Below are positions 44,378 through 53,442 of a DNA stretch of 64,000 nt, piece by piece. A program made the translations under genes and the position numbers. The stretch comes from Halomontanus rarus (GTDB lineage: Archaea; Halobacteriota; Halobacteria; Halobacteriales; Natrialbaceae): the NCBI RefSeq assembly GCF_017357405.1, contig NZ_CP071597.1:1922001-1986000 (forward strand), in the 5' to 3' direction. Under the pieces are notes generated by a model. The model was not told where the DNA came from. It worked only from the letters and a program-made list of their open reading frames with translations, and made no database searches. The number at the start of each line of letters is the position of its first letter. Within the stretch, counting starts at the first letter, position 1.

Positions 44378-45046
44378 ATGCGACTCGCACTACTGGGCGG
44401 AACGGGAGACATCGGTCGGGGACTCGCGCTGCGGTGGGCGGTCGACACCGACCACGAACTCCTGCTCGGCTCGCGCGATCCCGAGAAGGCGCGCGACGCG
44501 GCGACGGAGTACGAGGCGGAACTCGAGGCTCGAGACGTCGATCGAACGATCAAAGGGTTCGTCAACGAGATGGCCGCCGATCGGGCGGACGTCGTCGTCC
44601 TCGCGGTGCCGCCGTACTACGTCGGCGACACGGTCGACGCCGTCGCCGACAAGCTCGACTCGGAGACGATTCTGGTCTCCCCGGCCGTCGGGATGAAAAG
44701 CGACGAGGACGGCGTCCACTACCACCCGCCGCCGGCCGGCAGCGTCACCGCGCTCGTCGACCAGCGAGCACCCGACGACGTGCCAGTCGTCGGCGCGTTC
44801 CACAACCTCCCGGCGGACCGCCTCGCGACGCTCGACGTCGAACTGGATCTGGACATGCTCGTGGTCGGCGACGACGAAGACGCCAAGGCGACCGTTCGAA
44901 CCCTCTCGGAGGAGATCAACGGGTTGCGCGCGCTCGACGCCGGGCCGATCGCGAACGCCCCCGAGGTCGAGAGCATCGTCCCGCTGGTCATCAACGTCGG
45001 GCGATTCACCGACGACATGCACGACGTCGGCGTGAAGTTCTTCTAG
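44378..45046 (+). CDS. npdG: F420-dependent NADP oxidoreductase
   Basis: A 222-residue enzyme that moves hydride between reduced F420 and NADP+. The N-terminal GGTGDIGRGLALR is a glycine-rich nucleotide motif and SRDPEKAR follows as the NADP phosphate loop. PPYYVGDTVDAV, SPAVGMKSDEDG and AFHNLPADRLA are characteristic of the Fno/NpdG family. It connects F420 metabolism to biosynthetic NADPH. It converges with thioredoxin downstream. Confidence 0.93.
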   Translation: MRLALLGGTGDIGRGLALRWAVDTDHELLLGSRDPEKARDAATEYEAELEARDVDRTIKGFVNEMAADRADVVVLAVPPYYVGDTVDAVADKLDSETILVSPAVGMKSDEDGVHYHPPPAGSVTALVDQRAPDDVPVVGAFHNLPADRLATLDVELDLDMLVVGDDEDAKATVRTLSEEINGLRALDAGPIANAPEVESIVPLVINVGRFTDDMHDVGVKFF

Positions 45047-45127
45047 TGCGAGCGGATCGCCTCGGAGAGGTGTCTGGCCGTGAGTGAAAGAGAAAGACGA
45101 TATCGAACCGCGAGCCGACGACCGACG

Positions 45128-45397
45128 CTACGCGCCGGCGCTCTCGAGTGCGTCTTCGATGTCGTTTCGCTGGGTGACACCGACGAAGCGTTCGACGACG
45201 CCGTCGTCGTTTTCGATGATGAGCGTCGGCAGCGAGCGTACCTGGTACTCGTTGGCGATGTCCTGCTGTTCGTCGACGTTGATCTTCTCGACTTCGAAGC
45301 GCCCGTTCCAGTCGTCCTCGAGGTCCTCGAGGATCGGGTCCTGGGTCTTACAGGGGCCACACCAGTCCGCATAGAAGTCCTTGAGCGTAACAGTCAT
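45128..45397 (-). CDS. trxA: Thioredoxin
   Basis: An 89-residue short thioredoxin from ATG 45397 (MTVTLKDFYADWCGPC). The active-site WCGPC has Cys13 and Cys16, and cis-Pro is in SLPTLIIEND. It reduces protein disulfides in the cytosol. It is shorter than the bacterial 105-110 because the first helix is missing, which is common in haloarchaeal members. A minus-strand CTCTTATGC box near 45425-45433 fits the start. Confidence 0.93.
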   Translation of the reverse strand: MTVTLKDFYADWCGPCKTQDPILEDLEDDWNGRFEVEKINVDEQQDIANEYQVRSLPTLIIENDDGVVERFVGVTQRNDIEDALESAGA

Positions 45398-45556
45398 GCC
45401 GTTCACCGGTATTTTCCGCCCGTCGCGCATAAGAGTTTCCCACCCGTGTCCTCTTGCCGCGAGCGGAGGTGTATTCGCACTCGTAGTCGGGCTCGCTCGA
45501 ACCTCGAACCGGCGAGCGGTCGAAAGATTTAGTTCCGAGCAGACGATACGGCGAGT

Positions 45557-45718
45557 ATGGATAAAGGACAGAACACCGGCGGGCTGATGTCCAGTGCCGG
45601 GCTCGTCCGGTACTTCGACTCGGAAGACTCGAACGCGATTCGCATCGACCCCAAGACGGTCATCGCGTTCGGCGTGCTGCTGGGCGTGCTGGTCCAGTTG
45701 CTGACGTTCGTCTCCTAA
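45557..45718 (+). CDS. secG: Preprotein translocase subunit Sec61-beta (SecG)
   Basis: A 53-residue protein starting [20 protein letters not shown] and ending with a single TM helix (about 34-51). The family signature [14 protein letters not shown] and a following IRIDPKTVI are those of archaeal Sec61-beta. It binds SecY in the protein-conducting channel. An AGATTTAG box near 45523 precedes it. The gene is short but unmistakable. Confidence 0.95.
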   Translation: MDKGQNTGGLMSSAGLVRYFDSEDSNAIRIDPKTVIAFGVLLGVLVQLLTFVS

Positions 45719-45850
45719 GCACACCCGCCTTCTCTCGTACCGCAACCGACATCGCACAGCGACGGGACCCCCGAGAGCGAGCAACGAACCCGCGAACCCG
45801 GCCGTGACGCGGTCTTTTTCAACACCGGTTTCCTACCTCGAGCTATACCC

Positions 45851-46513
45851 ATGTCACTCACCGCAGGCGTCGTCGCCGTTCAGGGCAACGTCGCGGAACA
45901 CGCGGCCGCCATCGAGCGGGCGGCCGCCGCCCACGGCGAGGACGTCACGATCCGCGAGATTCGCGAGTCCGGAATCGTCCCCGACTGCGACCTGCTCGCG
46001 CTCCCCGGCGGCGAATCGACAACCATCTCGAGGCTCGTCCACGACGAGGGGATCGCCGAGGAGATCCGAGCTCACGTCGCGGCCGGCAAGCCGCTGCTGG
46101 CGACCTGCGCTGGCCTGATCGTCGCCTCGAGCGACCCGCGAGACGACCGGATCGACTCGCTGGACCTGATCGACGCGAGCGTCGAGCGCAACGCCTTCGG
46201 CCGCCAGAAGGACAGTTTCGAGGCGCCGCTGTCGGTCGACGGACTCGATGGGGGGAGAGAGGAAGAAAGCGAAGACGGAACCGAAACCGAGCGCCCGTTT
46301 CCGGCGGTGTTCATCCGCGCGCCGGCGATCGACGAGGTCGGCGACGCGACGGTGCTCGCCGAGTGGAACGGGCGACCGGTGGCGGTCCGCGACGGGCCGG
46401 TCGTCGCGACCGCCTTCCACCCCGAGTTGACCGACGACGACCGAATACACCGACTGGCGTTCTTCGAGTCCGAGGATGCGGACGCGGTCGTCACGGCCGG
46501 CGATAACCGGTAA
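45851..46513 (+). CDS. pdxT: Pyridoxal 5'-phosphate synthase glutaminase subunit
   Basis: A 220-residue class I glutaminase that feeds ammonia to PdxS in vitamin B6 synthesis. The motifs are GGEST (53-57), the nucleophile Cys86 (ATCAGLI) and the His-Glu pair of FHPELTDD. An acidic insertion of about 20 residues (EEESEDGTETE) in the middle is a halophilic addition. PdxS is not in this window. Confidence 0.93.
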   Translation: MSLTAGVVAVQGNVAEHAAAIERAAAAHGEDVTIREIRESGIVPDCDLLALPGGESTTISRLVHDEGIAEEIRAHVAAGKPLLATCAGLIVASSDPRDDRIDSLDLIDASVERNAFGRQKDSFEAPLSVDGLDGGREEESEDGTETERPFPAVFIRAPAIDEVGDATVLAEWNGRPVAVRDGPVVATAFHPELTDDDRIHRLAFFESEDADAVVTAGDNR

Positions 46514-46581
46514 TCTCCCGGAGGGCGGACGGCGACCCGCAGTCGCACAGATTTTTCCCGTTTGCCCCCATCCGTGCAGGT

Positions 46582-47052
46582 ATGAACGCAGAAATCGACG
46601 CGGTTCGGGTCGCGGGGACCCAGCAGGGACCGGTTCCCGTCCTCGTCCTCGCGGTCGACGGCGAAGACGACGTGGTGCCCATTTTCATCGGGTTCGAGGA
46701 GGCCGCCAGCATCGCTCGGGGCCTCGAGGCCGAGGACATCGGGCGGCCGATGACCCACGACCTCCTGCTGGACGTGATGGAAGAGCTGGGCGGTCGGCTC
46801 GACCGCGTCGTCGTCACCGAGATCGAGACGCGCGAGGACGGGCCGGGCGGGACCTACATCGCGGACCTCCACGTGAACACCCCCCGCGACTCGGTCGTCA
46901 TCGACGCGCGTCCGAGCGACTCGCTGGCGCTGGCCGCGCGGACGAACGCCCCCATCGAGGTCACCGAGGGCGTCTTCGAGAGCGGGCGCGACGACAGGTC
47001 GAAGTTCGACGAACTCGACGACATCCGCGACGTGACGATGGGTGAGCAGTAG
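46582..47052 (+). CDS. Bifunctional nuclease family protein (DUF151)
   Basis: A 156-residue DUF151 protein. It has VPIFIGFEEAASIARGLEAE and RPMTHDLLLDVMEELG, the two conserved blocks, plus IDARPSDSLALAART. Plant and bacterial members show DNase/RNase activity; in archaea the role is unknown. It is followed with no gap by hisE, so the two probably share a transcript. Confidence 0.9.
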   Translation: MNAEIDAVRVAGTQQGPVPVLVLAVDGEDDVVPIFIGFEEAASIARGLEAEDIGRPMTHDLLLDVMEELGGRLDRVVVTEIETREDGPGGTYIADLHVNTPRDSVVIDARPSDSLALAARTNAPIEVTEGVFESGRDDRSKFDELDDIRDVTMGEQ

Positions 47053-47337
47053 ATGGACGACACGCTCGCGGAGCTGTTCGCGGTGATCGAAGACCGCAAG
47101 GAGACCCTGCCCGAGGACTCCTACACCGCCTCGCTGTTCACCCACGAGAAAGGCGAGAACGCCGTCCTCGAGAAACTCGGCGAGGAGGCGACCGAACTCG
47201 TGCTGGCGGCGAAAGACGACGACCACGACGAGATCGCCTACGAGGCCGCCGACATCGTCTACCACATGCTGGTTTTGCTGTCGATGAAGGACATGGATCT
47301 CGAGGACCTCGAGGCGGAACTCGAGGCGCGGCGGTAG
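47053..47337 (+). CDS. hisE: Phosphoribosyl-ATP diphosphatase
   Basis: A 94-residue all-helical MazG-like enzyme of histidine synthesis that removes pyrophosphate from phosphoribosyl-ATP. KGENAVLEKLGEEATELVLAA and YEAADIVYHMLVLL supply the Glu and Asp metal ligands. The gene is a stand-alone hisE, with hisI not nearby. It begins directly after the DUF151 stop. Confidence 0.94.
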   Translation: MDDTLAELFAVIEDRKETLPEDSYTASLFTHEKGENAVLEKLGEEATELVLAAKDDDHDEIAYEAADIVYHMLVLLSMKDMDLEDLEAELEARR

Positions 47338-47394
47338 GTCGGCTGTTTCGGTTCGTTTGGGTTTCGGTATTGGTTCCGGTTTCGCAGCCGTCGC

Positions 47395-48594
47395 TCAATC
47401 GGACTCGAGATCGAGCCCGCTGACCAGCGTCACGACCCACTGGGCGGGGTCTCGGCGGTCGCGCACGTCGATGCGCTCGATCCACTTCACCCACTGAAAG
47501 CCCCGCCGCCCCGGCGCGACCAGCCGCAGCGGCGCGCCGTGGCCGTGGCTCAGCGGCTCCCCGCCGACGTGGGTCGCGAGCAGCGCGTCGCGAGCTTCGT
47601 CGATCGGGAGCGTCCAGCGGTAGCCGGTCACCGAGACGAACCGGACGTGAGTCGCCGCCTCCGTTACGCTGGCCCGCTCGAGGATGTCGCCGACGCGAGC
47701 GCCGCACCACTCCTGGATCGTGTACCAGCCGCTGGTGCAATCGAGCAGGGCGCGGCGTTCGGTGTCGGAGACGGACGCGAGTTCGAGGCGATCGCTCGTC
47801 CCGTCACCGTCGGCGTCGAGAGCCAGTCCGATCTCGAGCGGACGCTCGACGAGTCCGCGGACGGTCAGCGACCACGAGTCGCGAGCGATCGGGGCGGGGT
47901 CGTCTGCGACCCAGGAGGTGACGGGAAAGCCGGCATTGCCGGTAGTGTCGGCGTCTCCGGTGCCGTCGTCTCTCCCGTCAGATCCGGCGGGACGCGAACC
48001 GGTGAATCGCCGGTCGTCACCGCCGGTCTCGAGGAGCGCGTTGAACAGTTCCTGTCCCCGGTAGACGACCGCGCCGGTGACGAACAGGCCGGCGAACCGG
48101 ATCGCGGTGCGCCGGTCCCGGAAGTCGACCCGTCGCGGACGGCGAAACCGGGTCGAGAGGTGCGCGACCACGAGGGGGACGAGCGCGAGTCCGAAGCCGA
48201 CGTGGACGCTCAACAGCGTCCAGTAGGCGATGCGCGCGTCAGGGTCGGCCGCGCCGGTGACCCAGAGGACGCCCGTACCGACGGCACCGAGCGCGGCGAC
48301 GGCGGTGAGCGCCGAGAGGAGCGTCGACGGCCGCCACTGATCGCGGTTCGCGAGCCGGTAGCGAACGCGGTGGAGTTTGTATCCGAGGAGGATCACGAAC
48401 GTGAGGCCGGCGATTCGGTGTGCCGGGAAGACGTACCGGTCCCAGCCCTCCGGCCGGCCGACGGTGAACGAGAGGAGGCCGCTCGCGACCTCGAAACAGA
48501 TCAGGACGAACAGCGACCAGTCGACGAGCCGCGGCGGCGGCTGGATCGTGCGGCTGTCGACCCACGAGCGCAGTCGCTGACCGCGGTCTCCCAT
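47395..48594 (-). CDS. Cytochrome b-like membrane domain fused to a molybdopterin (sulfite-oxidase fold) domain
   Basis: A 399-residue membrane enzyme. The N-terminal half (about 20-190) has four TM helices with paired histidines (HRIAGLTFVILLGYKLH, SVHVGFGLALVPLVVAH), the di-heme ligands of cytochrome b561. The C-terminal half carries the molybdenum ligand Cys286 (LLDCTSGWY) and the SHGHGAPLRLVAPGRRGFQWVKW block of the sulfite oxidase/MsrP family. It would pass electrons between the quinone pool and an external substrate. No Tat signal is visible, because the TM helices place the domain outside. Confidence 0.88.
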   Translation of the reverse strand: MGDRGQRLRSWVDSRTIQPPPRLVDWSLFVLICFEVASGLLSFTVGRPEGWDRYVFPAHRIAGLTFVILLGYKLHRVRYRLANRDQWRPSTLLSALTAVAALGAVGTGVLWVTGAADPDARIAYWTLLSVHVGFGLALVPLVVAHLSTRFRRPRRVDFRDRRTAIRFAGLFVTGAVVYRGQELFNALLETGGDDRRFTGSRPAGSDGRDDGTGDADTTGNAGFPVTSWVADDPAPIARDSWSLTVRGLVERPLEIGLALDADGDGTSDRLELASVSDTERRALLDCTSGWYTIQEWCGARVGDILERASVTEAATHVRFVSVTGYRWTLPIDEARDALLATHVGGEPLSHGHGAPLRLVAPGRRGFQWVKWIERIDVRDRRDPAQWVVTLVSGLDLESD

Positions 48595-48745
48595 ACGGAG
48601 TCGTCGAGGTCAGACGGCAAGAGTCCGACGCCTACACCGGCTGGGAAGCAAGACCTGCGCGTGGGAACGAAGGCGAGGCGACTCGATCCGACTCGAGTTA
48701 AGTCGGGGCCGAAAGTCGAGTCGGGCCAGGGCCGAGAATCGAGGA

Positions 48746-49117
48746 TCAGTTACTGAGCGCAGCACCGACCGCGCCGGCGATCGCGCTCTCGAGGGCCATG
48801 ATGATCGCGACGACGGCGGCGACAACGAAGATACTGGCGCCCACGACGGTCCCGAGTCCGGCACCGACGGGGCCCAGCGTCAGCCCGACGATACTGACGG
48901 CGACCCAGATGAGCAAGCCGCCGATGAGTCCGCCGAGGGCGCCGGCGAGCAGACCGTGCCAGAAGCCGCTGGCGAGGCTGCCGCCTGCGAGGTAACCCGC
49001 GACGAAGCCGCCGAGGAGTCCGGCGGTCAGTTGCCCGAGCCCTGGGAACGCGAGCCCGACGATTCCGCCGACGGTGATGACCACGAATCCGACGAAGACG
49101 GCCTGCCAGTCAGTCAT
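48746..49117 (-). CDS. DUF5518 glycine-rich membrane protein
   Basis: A 123-residue membrane protein with about four helices built of GxxxG-like runs (GLLGGFVAGYLAGGSLASG, GALGGLIGGLLIW). This is the haloarchaeal DUF5518 family, of unknown function. ATG 49117 is preferred over the longer frame. It is divergent to the GTPase gene with 82 bases between. Confidence 0.8.
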   Translation of the reverse strand: MTDWQAVFVGFVVITVGGIVGLAFPGLGQLTAGLLGGFVAGYLAGGSLASGFWHGLLAGALGGLIGGLLIWVAVSIVGLTLGPVGAGLGTVVGASIFVVAAVVAIIMALESAIAGAVGAALSN

Positions 49118-49168
49118 AGACGAAGAGACGACAGGCGCAGTGAAAAACACTCGGCGCGTAACGGACGA

Positions 49169-49177
49169 CCTTTTAAG
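49169..49177 (+). promoter_or_regulatory. TATA box of the Nog1-like GTPase gene
   Basis: CCTTTTAAG is 23-31 bases before ATG 49200. It supports a leaderless transcript. Confidence 0.6.
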
Positions 49178-49199
49178 ACCGGCTCTCCTAGCCACGAGC

Positions 49200-50162
49200 A
49201 TGATTTTCGAAGACCTTCCGACGACGCCCACGTCGGAAGAGCTGATCGACAAGGCGTTCTCGCGGGCATCGCGCGCAGGCAGGGCCCAGAAGGGCCTCGA
49301 CGCCCAGCAGTCCATGCTCCAGACGGCGGCGAACATCATGTCGGACAACCTCGAGAACGTGGTGACCGCGTGGCCGGACTTCGAGCGGATCGATCCGTTC
49401 TACTACGAACTCGCGGACGCGATCGTCGACGTGGACGCGCTCCGCCAGAGCCTCTCGCAGGTCGGCTGGGCGAGTCGCCAGACCCGCGAGATCCACAACG
49501 AGTACCAGTCGAAACTCCGGAAGACGGACGTCGACACCGCCCGCAAGCACCGCAAACAGGCCTTCGCCCGCCTCGCGGACATCGTCGAACAGGTCGACGA
49601 GGACCTCCTGCGGATCAACGAGGCGCGAAACGACCTCCGCGATCTCCCCGAGATCCACCCCGACGAGCCGACGATCGTCGTCGCGGGCTACCCCAACGTT
49701 GGCAAGTCCTCGTTCGTCAACGACGTGACCAACGCCCGCGGCGAGACCGACTCCTACCCGTTCACGACGACCGGGATCGGCATCGGTCACTTCGAGGACC
49801 GGCACATCCGCTACCAGCTCATCGACACGCCCGGACTGCTCGACCGGCCACCGCAAGAACGCAACGAGATCGAATCGCAAGCGGTCAGCGCCCTCGAACA
49901 CCTCGGCGACTGCGTGCTCGTCCTGCTCGATCCCAGCGGCGAGTGCGGCTACCCCCTCGAGTCCCAACTCGAGTTGCGCGACGCGATCGAGGCGCAGTTC
50001 GAGGACGTGCCGGTGTTCACGGTCGCCAACAAGGCCGACCGCTCGCGGGACGTCGAAGCCGACTTCTACATGAGCGTCGAGACGGGCGAGAACGTCGACG
50101 AAGTGCTGCAGGCGGCGATCGACGCGATCGACTACGAACCGGAGTTGCCGTTCGAGGGGTGA
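49200..50162 (+). CDS. Nog1-like ribosome-associated GTPase
   Basis: A 320-residue GTP-binding protein of the archaeal NOG1 group (Obg-HflX superfamily). It has an N-terminal helical domain (about 1-150) and G1 GYPNVGKSS (163-171). A TDSYPFTTTG switch, G3 DTPGLLD and G4 NKAD follow. Members act in 50S assembly. The last 35 residues (MSVETGENVDEVLQAAIDAI) are duplicated 2.6 kb downstream as a gene fragment. Confidence 0.93.
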   Translation: MIFEDLPTTPTSEELIDKAFSRASRAGRAQKGLDAQQSMLQTAANIMSDNLENVVTAWPDFERIDPFYYELADAIVDVDALRQSLSQVGWASRQTREIHNEYQSKLRKTDVDTARKHRKQAFARLADIVEQVDEDLLRINEARNDLRDLPEIHPDEPTIVVAGYPNVGKSSFVNDVTNARGETDSYPFTTTGIGIGHFEDRHIRYQLIDTPGLLDRPPQERNEIESQAVSALEHLGDCVLVLLDPSGECGYPLESQLELRDAIEAQFEDVPVFTVANKADRSRDVEADFYMSVETGENVDEVLQAAIDAIDYEPELPFEG

Positions 50163-50585
50163 ATCCCGACGCCCGAGGCGGACGTCGCCGTCCGGTCGGT
50201 CCGCGTGTCGGAGCTCTCGCCCCCGATCGCCGAATCCCGAACTGCCGGGTTTACCGGATCGTCTCGAGACTCAACGAGCGTGGCTCCGGCGTTCGACCGA
50301 ACGCCGAGATGACTGTTGCGAGAACGTTGCCAACTATCAAGCGGAGACGCTGCCCGAGTCGGCTATGCGAACGCCCGCGAATGCCGGTGCTCGTTTGACG
50401 TTTCCTCCCGCCTCGTAGCGCGCTTCTTGAGAAGAAAAGAGATCCGGAAGCGATCCCGACGGCGGAAGAATCACCGCACACCGATACGGGTGGCGTTCGA
50501 AAAGAGCGTTGCAGACGGTTGCGAAACCGATCGATTGCTTACCGAGCGGATAGTTAATGTTCTCCTGGCATTCTTTGCGTACCGA
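50163..50585. other. Intergenic region before the propeller gene
   Basis: 423 bases without a supported gene. The open frame upstream of 50586 has arginine-rich translation and is not counted. An AT-rich GTTAATG near 50551 could be the promoter of the propeller gene. Confidence 0.4.
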
Positions 50586-52472
50586 ATGACTGATAGACGA
50601 ATCGACGGGCGGTCGAATCGTCCGGTCGTGAGTGCGCTGGATCGCCGCCGATTTCTGCTGGCCGCGGCGAGCGCCGGTATCGCGTCGACCGCAGGTCTCG
50701 GAAGCGCCGGCTCGGCGACGGCGAACGGACGGGGAGCGAACGCGAGTGCGGGTGACGCGAAGTGGCGCTTCGAAGCCGGTTCCCGACCGAGACCGTCGAC
50801 GATAACGGTCGTGAACGACACCCTCTTTTTCGCGACCACGCAACTGCACTCGGACGACCGCTACTGGCAGTACCTGTACCGACTGGATGCGACCGCGGGC
50901 GAGGAGAAGTCGCGATCCGAACTCGAGACCTACCTCAGATCGACAACGGTGGTGGACGACACGCTTCTCGCATTGGATTACGATACCCTGTCCGCGCTGG
51001 ATACGGCCACGGGTGAAAAGCGGGACCTCACCCCCGACAATCGGCCCATCTCGGTGACGGTCGCGGACGGGCTCGTCTTCGCCGAAGCCACCGACTCCCT
51101 GTTTGCGGTGGATATCGAGACGGGGGGCGTGCAATGGCGCGTCGATCTCGACGGTTCGAAAACGAAACCGGTAGTGGTCGATGGCACCGTCTTCGTCGCG
51201 GTTTCCAGCGACTACGACGACAATCGAGTGTGCGCGCTGGATGCGGAGACGGGTGAACAAGTGTGGAGCGTCGACTTCGGCCGGCTCAGAGACTGGCCGC
51301 CGCGGTCGGACCAACTGACCGTCGCGAACGGCACCGTCTTCGTCGGCACCGGAGATTCCCTGTCCGCGCTGGATGCGGCCACGGGCGAGCAAGTGTGGCG
51401 TTTCGACGCTGCCGATCGATTCACCCGCGTACTGACGATGGCGAACGACACCCTCTTCGTCGAAAGCAATATCTGGGAGGTCGAATACGAGGACGACCGA
51501 CAGATCATTCGCTCTCCCCTCCAGATATTCGCCGTCGATGCGGCGACGGGTGACGAGCGGTGGCACTTCGAAACGGATAGTAACCGGGAGGCGACGGTCG
51601 TAGACGGGACGTTCTACATCCTGACGCCATCCGACTCGACGCTGGCCGCGCTCGATGCGGAGACGGGCGAAGAACGGTGGCGCTTCGACGCCGAGGTCCG
51701 ACTCGATTCGTTTCAGGTGGTCGACGACACCGTTCTCGTCTCGCCTCGCCCGGTCGAGGCCATTCTGTACGCGCTGGATGCGCCGACGGGTGACGAACGG
51801 TGGCTCGCCGACACTGATTCGCTGCGTCACTCGGGTCAGGTAGCGGACGGGACCGTCTTCGTCAGAGCCGATGAGACCCTGTCCGCGCTGGATTTGGTCA
51901 CCGGGGAGGAACGGTGGCAGTTCACCGCTGACTCCAAGATTTGGTCGTCGTACCTCGTGGACGAGACGCTCTTCGTCTCGACCGACGACGACGTCCTGTA
52001 CGCGCTACATGCCGGCACATCAGACTCGAGCGAGGATGCTGGGGCTTCCGATCCCGAAGAAGGTTCGACGGACGAGAACGACTCCGAGGACGAGTCTCAG
52101 GACGACTCAGCGAACGAAAACGAGTCCGAAGACACCCCGACCGATGAGAACGAATCCGAGGACGACTCGACAAACACCGACGAGTCCCAGGCCGATCCTG
52201 AGGAGTCGACCGACGATCGCTCGACCGAGACCACGAGTAACGAATCGAACGGTGGGTCGACAGACGCCGGTGAGAACGAATCCGACGATTCTTCGCCCGC
52301 TGCCGACGACGCTTCGGCAGGCCACGACGAGAACGAGACCGAGCAACCCGACGCGGCCGGGGACGACGGCTCACCGGGGATGGGAATCCCCACCGCAGTA
52401 ACGAGTCTCGGTGGCGTCGGCTACCTGCTCGCGCGCCGGCTCCGGCGCTTCGAGACCGGCGAAGAATCGTAA
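50586..52472 (+). CDS. Tat-exported PQQ-like beta-propeller protein with PGF-CTERM-like tail
   Basis: A 628-residue exported protein. The Tat signal is DRRRFLLAAASAGIAS. Ten or more short blades carry the motif LSALDAATGEQVWRF or variants (YALDAPTGDERW, AALDAETGEERW) across residues about 55-475, a BamB/PQQ-type propeller. A Ser/Asp/Glu/Thr/Asn linker of about 125 residues follows. The end is PGMGIPTAVTSLGGVGYLL plus ARRLRR, a hydrophobic helix with a PGF-CTERM-like triad (PGM for PGF), the sorting signal of archaeosortase substrates. A scaffold or enzyme on the surface is likely; ligand unknown. Blade-level DNA repetition is visible. Confidence 0.82.
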   Translation: MTDRRIDGRSNRPVVSALDRRRFLLAAASAGIASTAGLGSAGSATANGRGANASAGDAKWRFEAGSRPRPSTITVVNDTLFFATTQLHSDDRYWQYLYRLDATAGEEKSRSELETYLRSTTVVDDTLLALDYDTLSALDTATGEKRDLTPDNRPISVTVADGLVFAEATDSLFAVDIETGGVQWRVDLDGSKTKPVVVDGTVFVAVSSDYDDNRVCALDAETGEQVWSVDFGRLRDWPPRSDQLTVANGTVFVGTGDSLSALDAATGEQVWRFDAADRFTRVLTMANDTLFVESNIWEVEYEDDRQIIRSPLQIFAVDAATGDERWHFETDSNREATVVDGTFYILTPSDSTLAALDAETGEERWRFDAEVRLDSFQVVDDTVLVSPRPVEAILYALDAPTGDERWLADTDSLRHSGQVADGTVFVRADETLSALDLVTGEERWQFTADSKIWSSYLVDETLFVSTDDDVLYALHAGTSDSSEDAGASDPEEGSTDENDSEDESQDDSANENESEDTPTDENESEDDSTNTDESQADPEESTDDRSTETTSNESNGGSTDAGENESDDSSPAADDASAGHDENETEQPDAAGDDGSPGMGIPTAVTSLGGVGYLLARRLRRFETGEES

Positions 52473-52854
52473 GCGGTCGCTCGCCGAGTACGACGGAAAG
52501 AACATCGCAGCGAGACCGAGGGCAGACACGGTACCGAGGGCGAATCACCTCGAGCGATGAACTCGAGGTCGACGACGAACATCGACCTCGCGATCGATGG
52601 TCCGACCGCGATATCGGTCGTCGTCGGAAACGCCGATCTCGGCATTCGTCGGGGTGAGGACCGAACGTGGTTTCCCACGATCGGGTCGGTCGTCTAGACG
52701 ACTCGTCGGGCTTTACGTCGCGACGAAACTGTCGAGGCCGGCGACTACACGAGCGTCGAGACGGGCGAGAACGTCGACGACGTGCCGCAGGCTGCGAACT
52801 CGGCGATCGACGCGATCGACGTGCTGGGGCTGCCGTTCGAAGAGGAGTAGGACG
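52473..52854. other. Intergenic region with a gene remnant
   Basis: 382 bases between the propeller gene and the VOC gene. The last 120 bases are the GTPase fragment; the first 260 show no supported gene and have composition like neighbouring coding DNA, so may be decayed sequence. Confidence 0.5.
52731..52850 (+). pseudogene. Duplicated C-terminal fragment of the Nog1-like GTPase
   Basis: In frame, the bases read VEAGDYTSVETGENVDDV and continue PQAANSAIDAIDVLGLPFEEE to a TAG at 52848-52850. The parent gene ends VEADFYMSVETGENVDEV and continues LQAAIDAIDYEPELPFEG. The DNA is also nearly the same over the stretch from AGCGTCGAGACGGGCGAGAA onward. No start codon or GTPase core precedes it. This is a remnant of a partial tandem duplication, now separated by the propeller gene. 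Confidence 0.8.
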
Positions 52855-53274
52855 TCAGGCCTCGAGCACTTCGATCAGGTTCCCTTCCGGATCTCGGAGG
52901 AACAGAATCGACGCGCCGCTCTCGGTCGTCTGCGGTTCGCTGAGCGTCTCGACCGCCGCCGGAAGCCCGTCGTAAAACGCCTCGAGATCGGCGACCGCGA
53001 GTCCGACGTGTTTCGCCCCGGTCTGGTTGACCGACGCGGCCGTACAGGGGTCGGCGTCGGGGTCGTACTCGATAAGCTCGATGCGTGCGCCGCCGGCGTC
53101 GAGGTGGGCGAACGTTCCGGTCGCGCCGTCGACGCCGACGCCCGTCGCGAAGGCGTCGCCGGAGACGGTGAAGCGGTCGAGGACGGGGAGCCCGAGGACG
53201 TCACGGTAGAAGGGAAGCGTCTCCTCGAGGTCGCTGACGGTGATTCCGACGTGGTGTGCGCGGAGGTCTGGCAT
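52855..53274 (-). CDS. VOC (glyoxalase/dioxygenase superfamily) protein
   Basis: A 139-residue two-repeat VOC protein. The first half has HHVGITVSDLEETLPFYRDV with a His ligand and ARIELIEYD with a Glu ligand. The second half has KHVGLAVADLEAFYDGL and the ending FLRDPEGNLIEVLE. The metal site His, Glu, His, Glu is typical of glyoxalase I-like enzymes or methylmalonyl-CoA epimerase; the substrate is not evident. ATG 53274 is preferred to 53289. It ends 5 bases from the GTPase fragment. Confidence 0.88.
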   Translation of the reverse strand: MPDLRAHHVGITVSDLEETLPFYRDVLGLPVLDRFTVSGDAFATGVGVDGATGTFAHLDAGGARIELIEYDPDADPCTAASVNQTGAKHVGLAVADLEAFYDGLPAAVETLSEPQTTESGASILFLRDPEGNLIEVLEA

Positions 53275-53442
53275 CAGTGTGCGTAGCACCGCGAGCGCGC
53301 CCGTGAAAAGGATTTCACTTCGCTTCGCTTCGTCAGTCCGTATCGAACTCGAACTCGAGCGAGGAGACGACGGCTCTCGAGATCAGGTTCGGACCGCTCG
53401 AGGGGACGGGACGTCGATCGTTCGTTCAGGTCCCTCTCGATG

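Noticed and set aside
53309..53330. CTTCG pentamer run after the VOC gene
   Set aside because: Only about three copies; too short to call a functional repeat.
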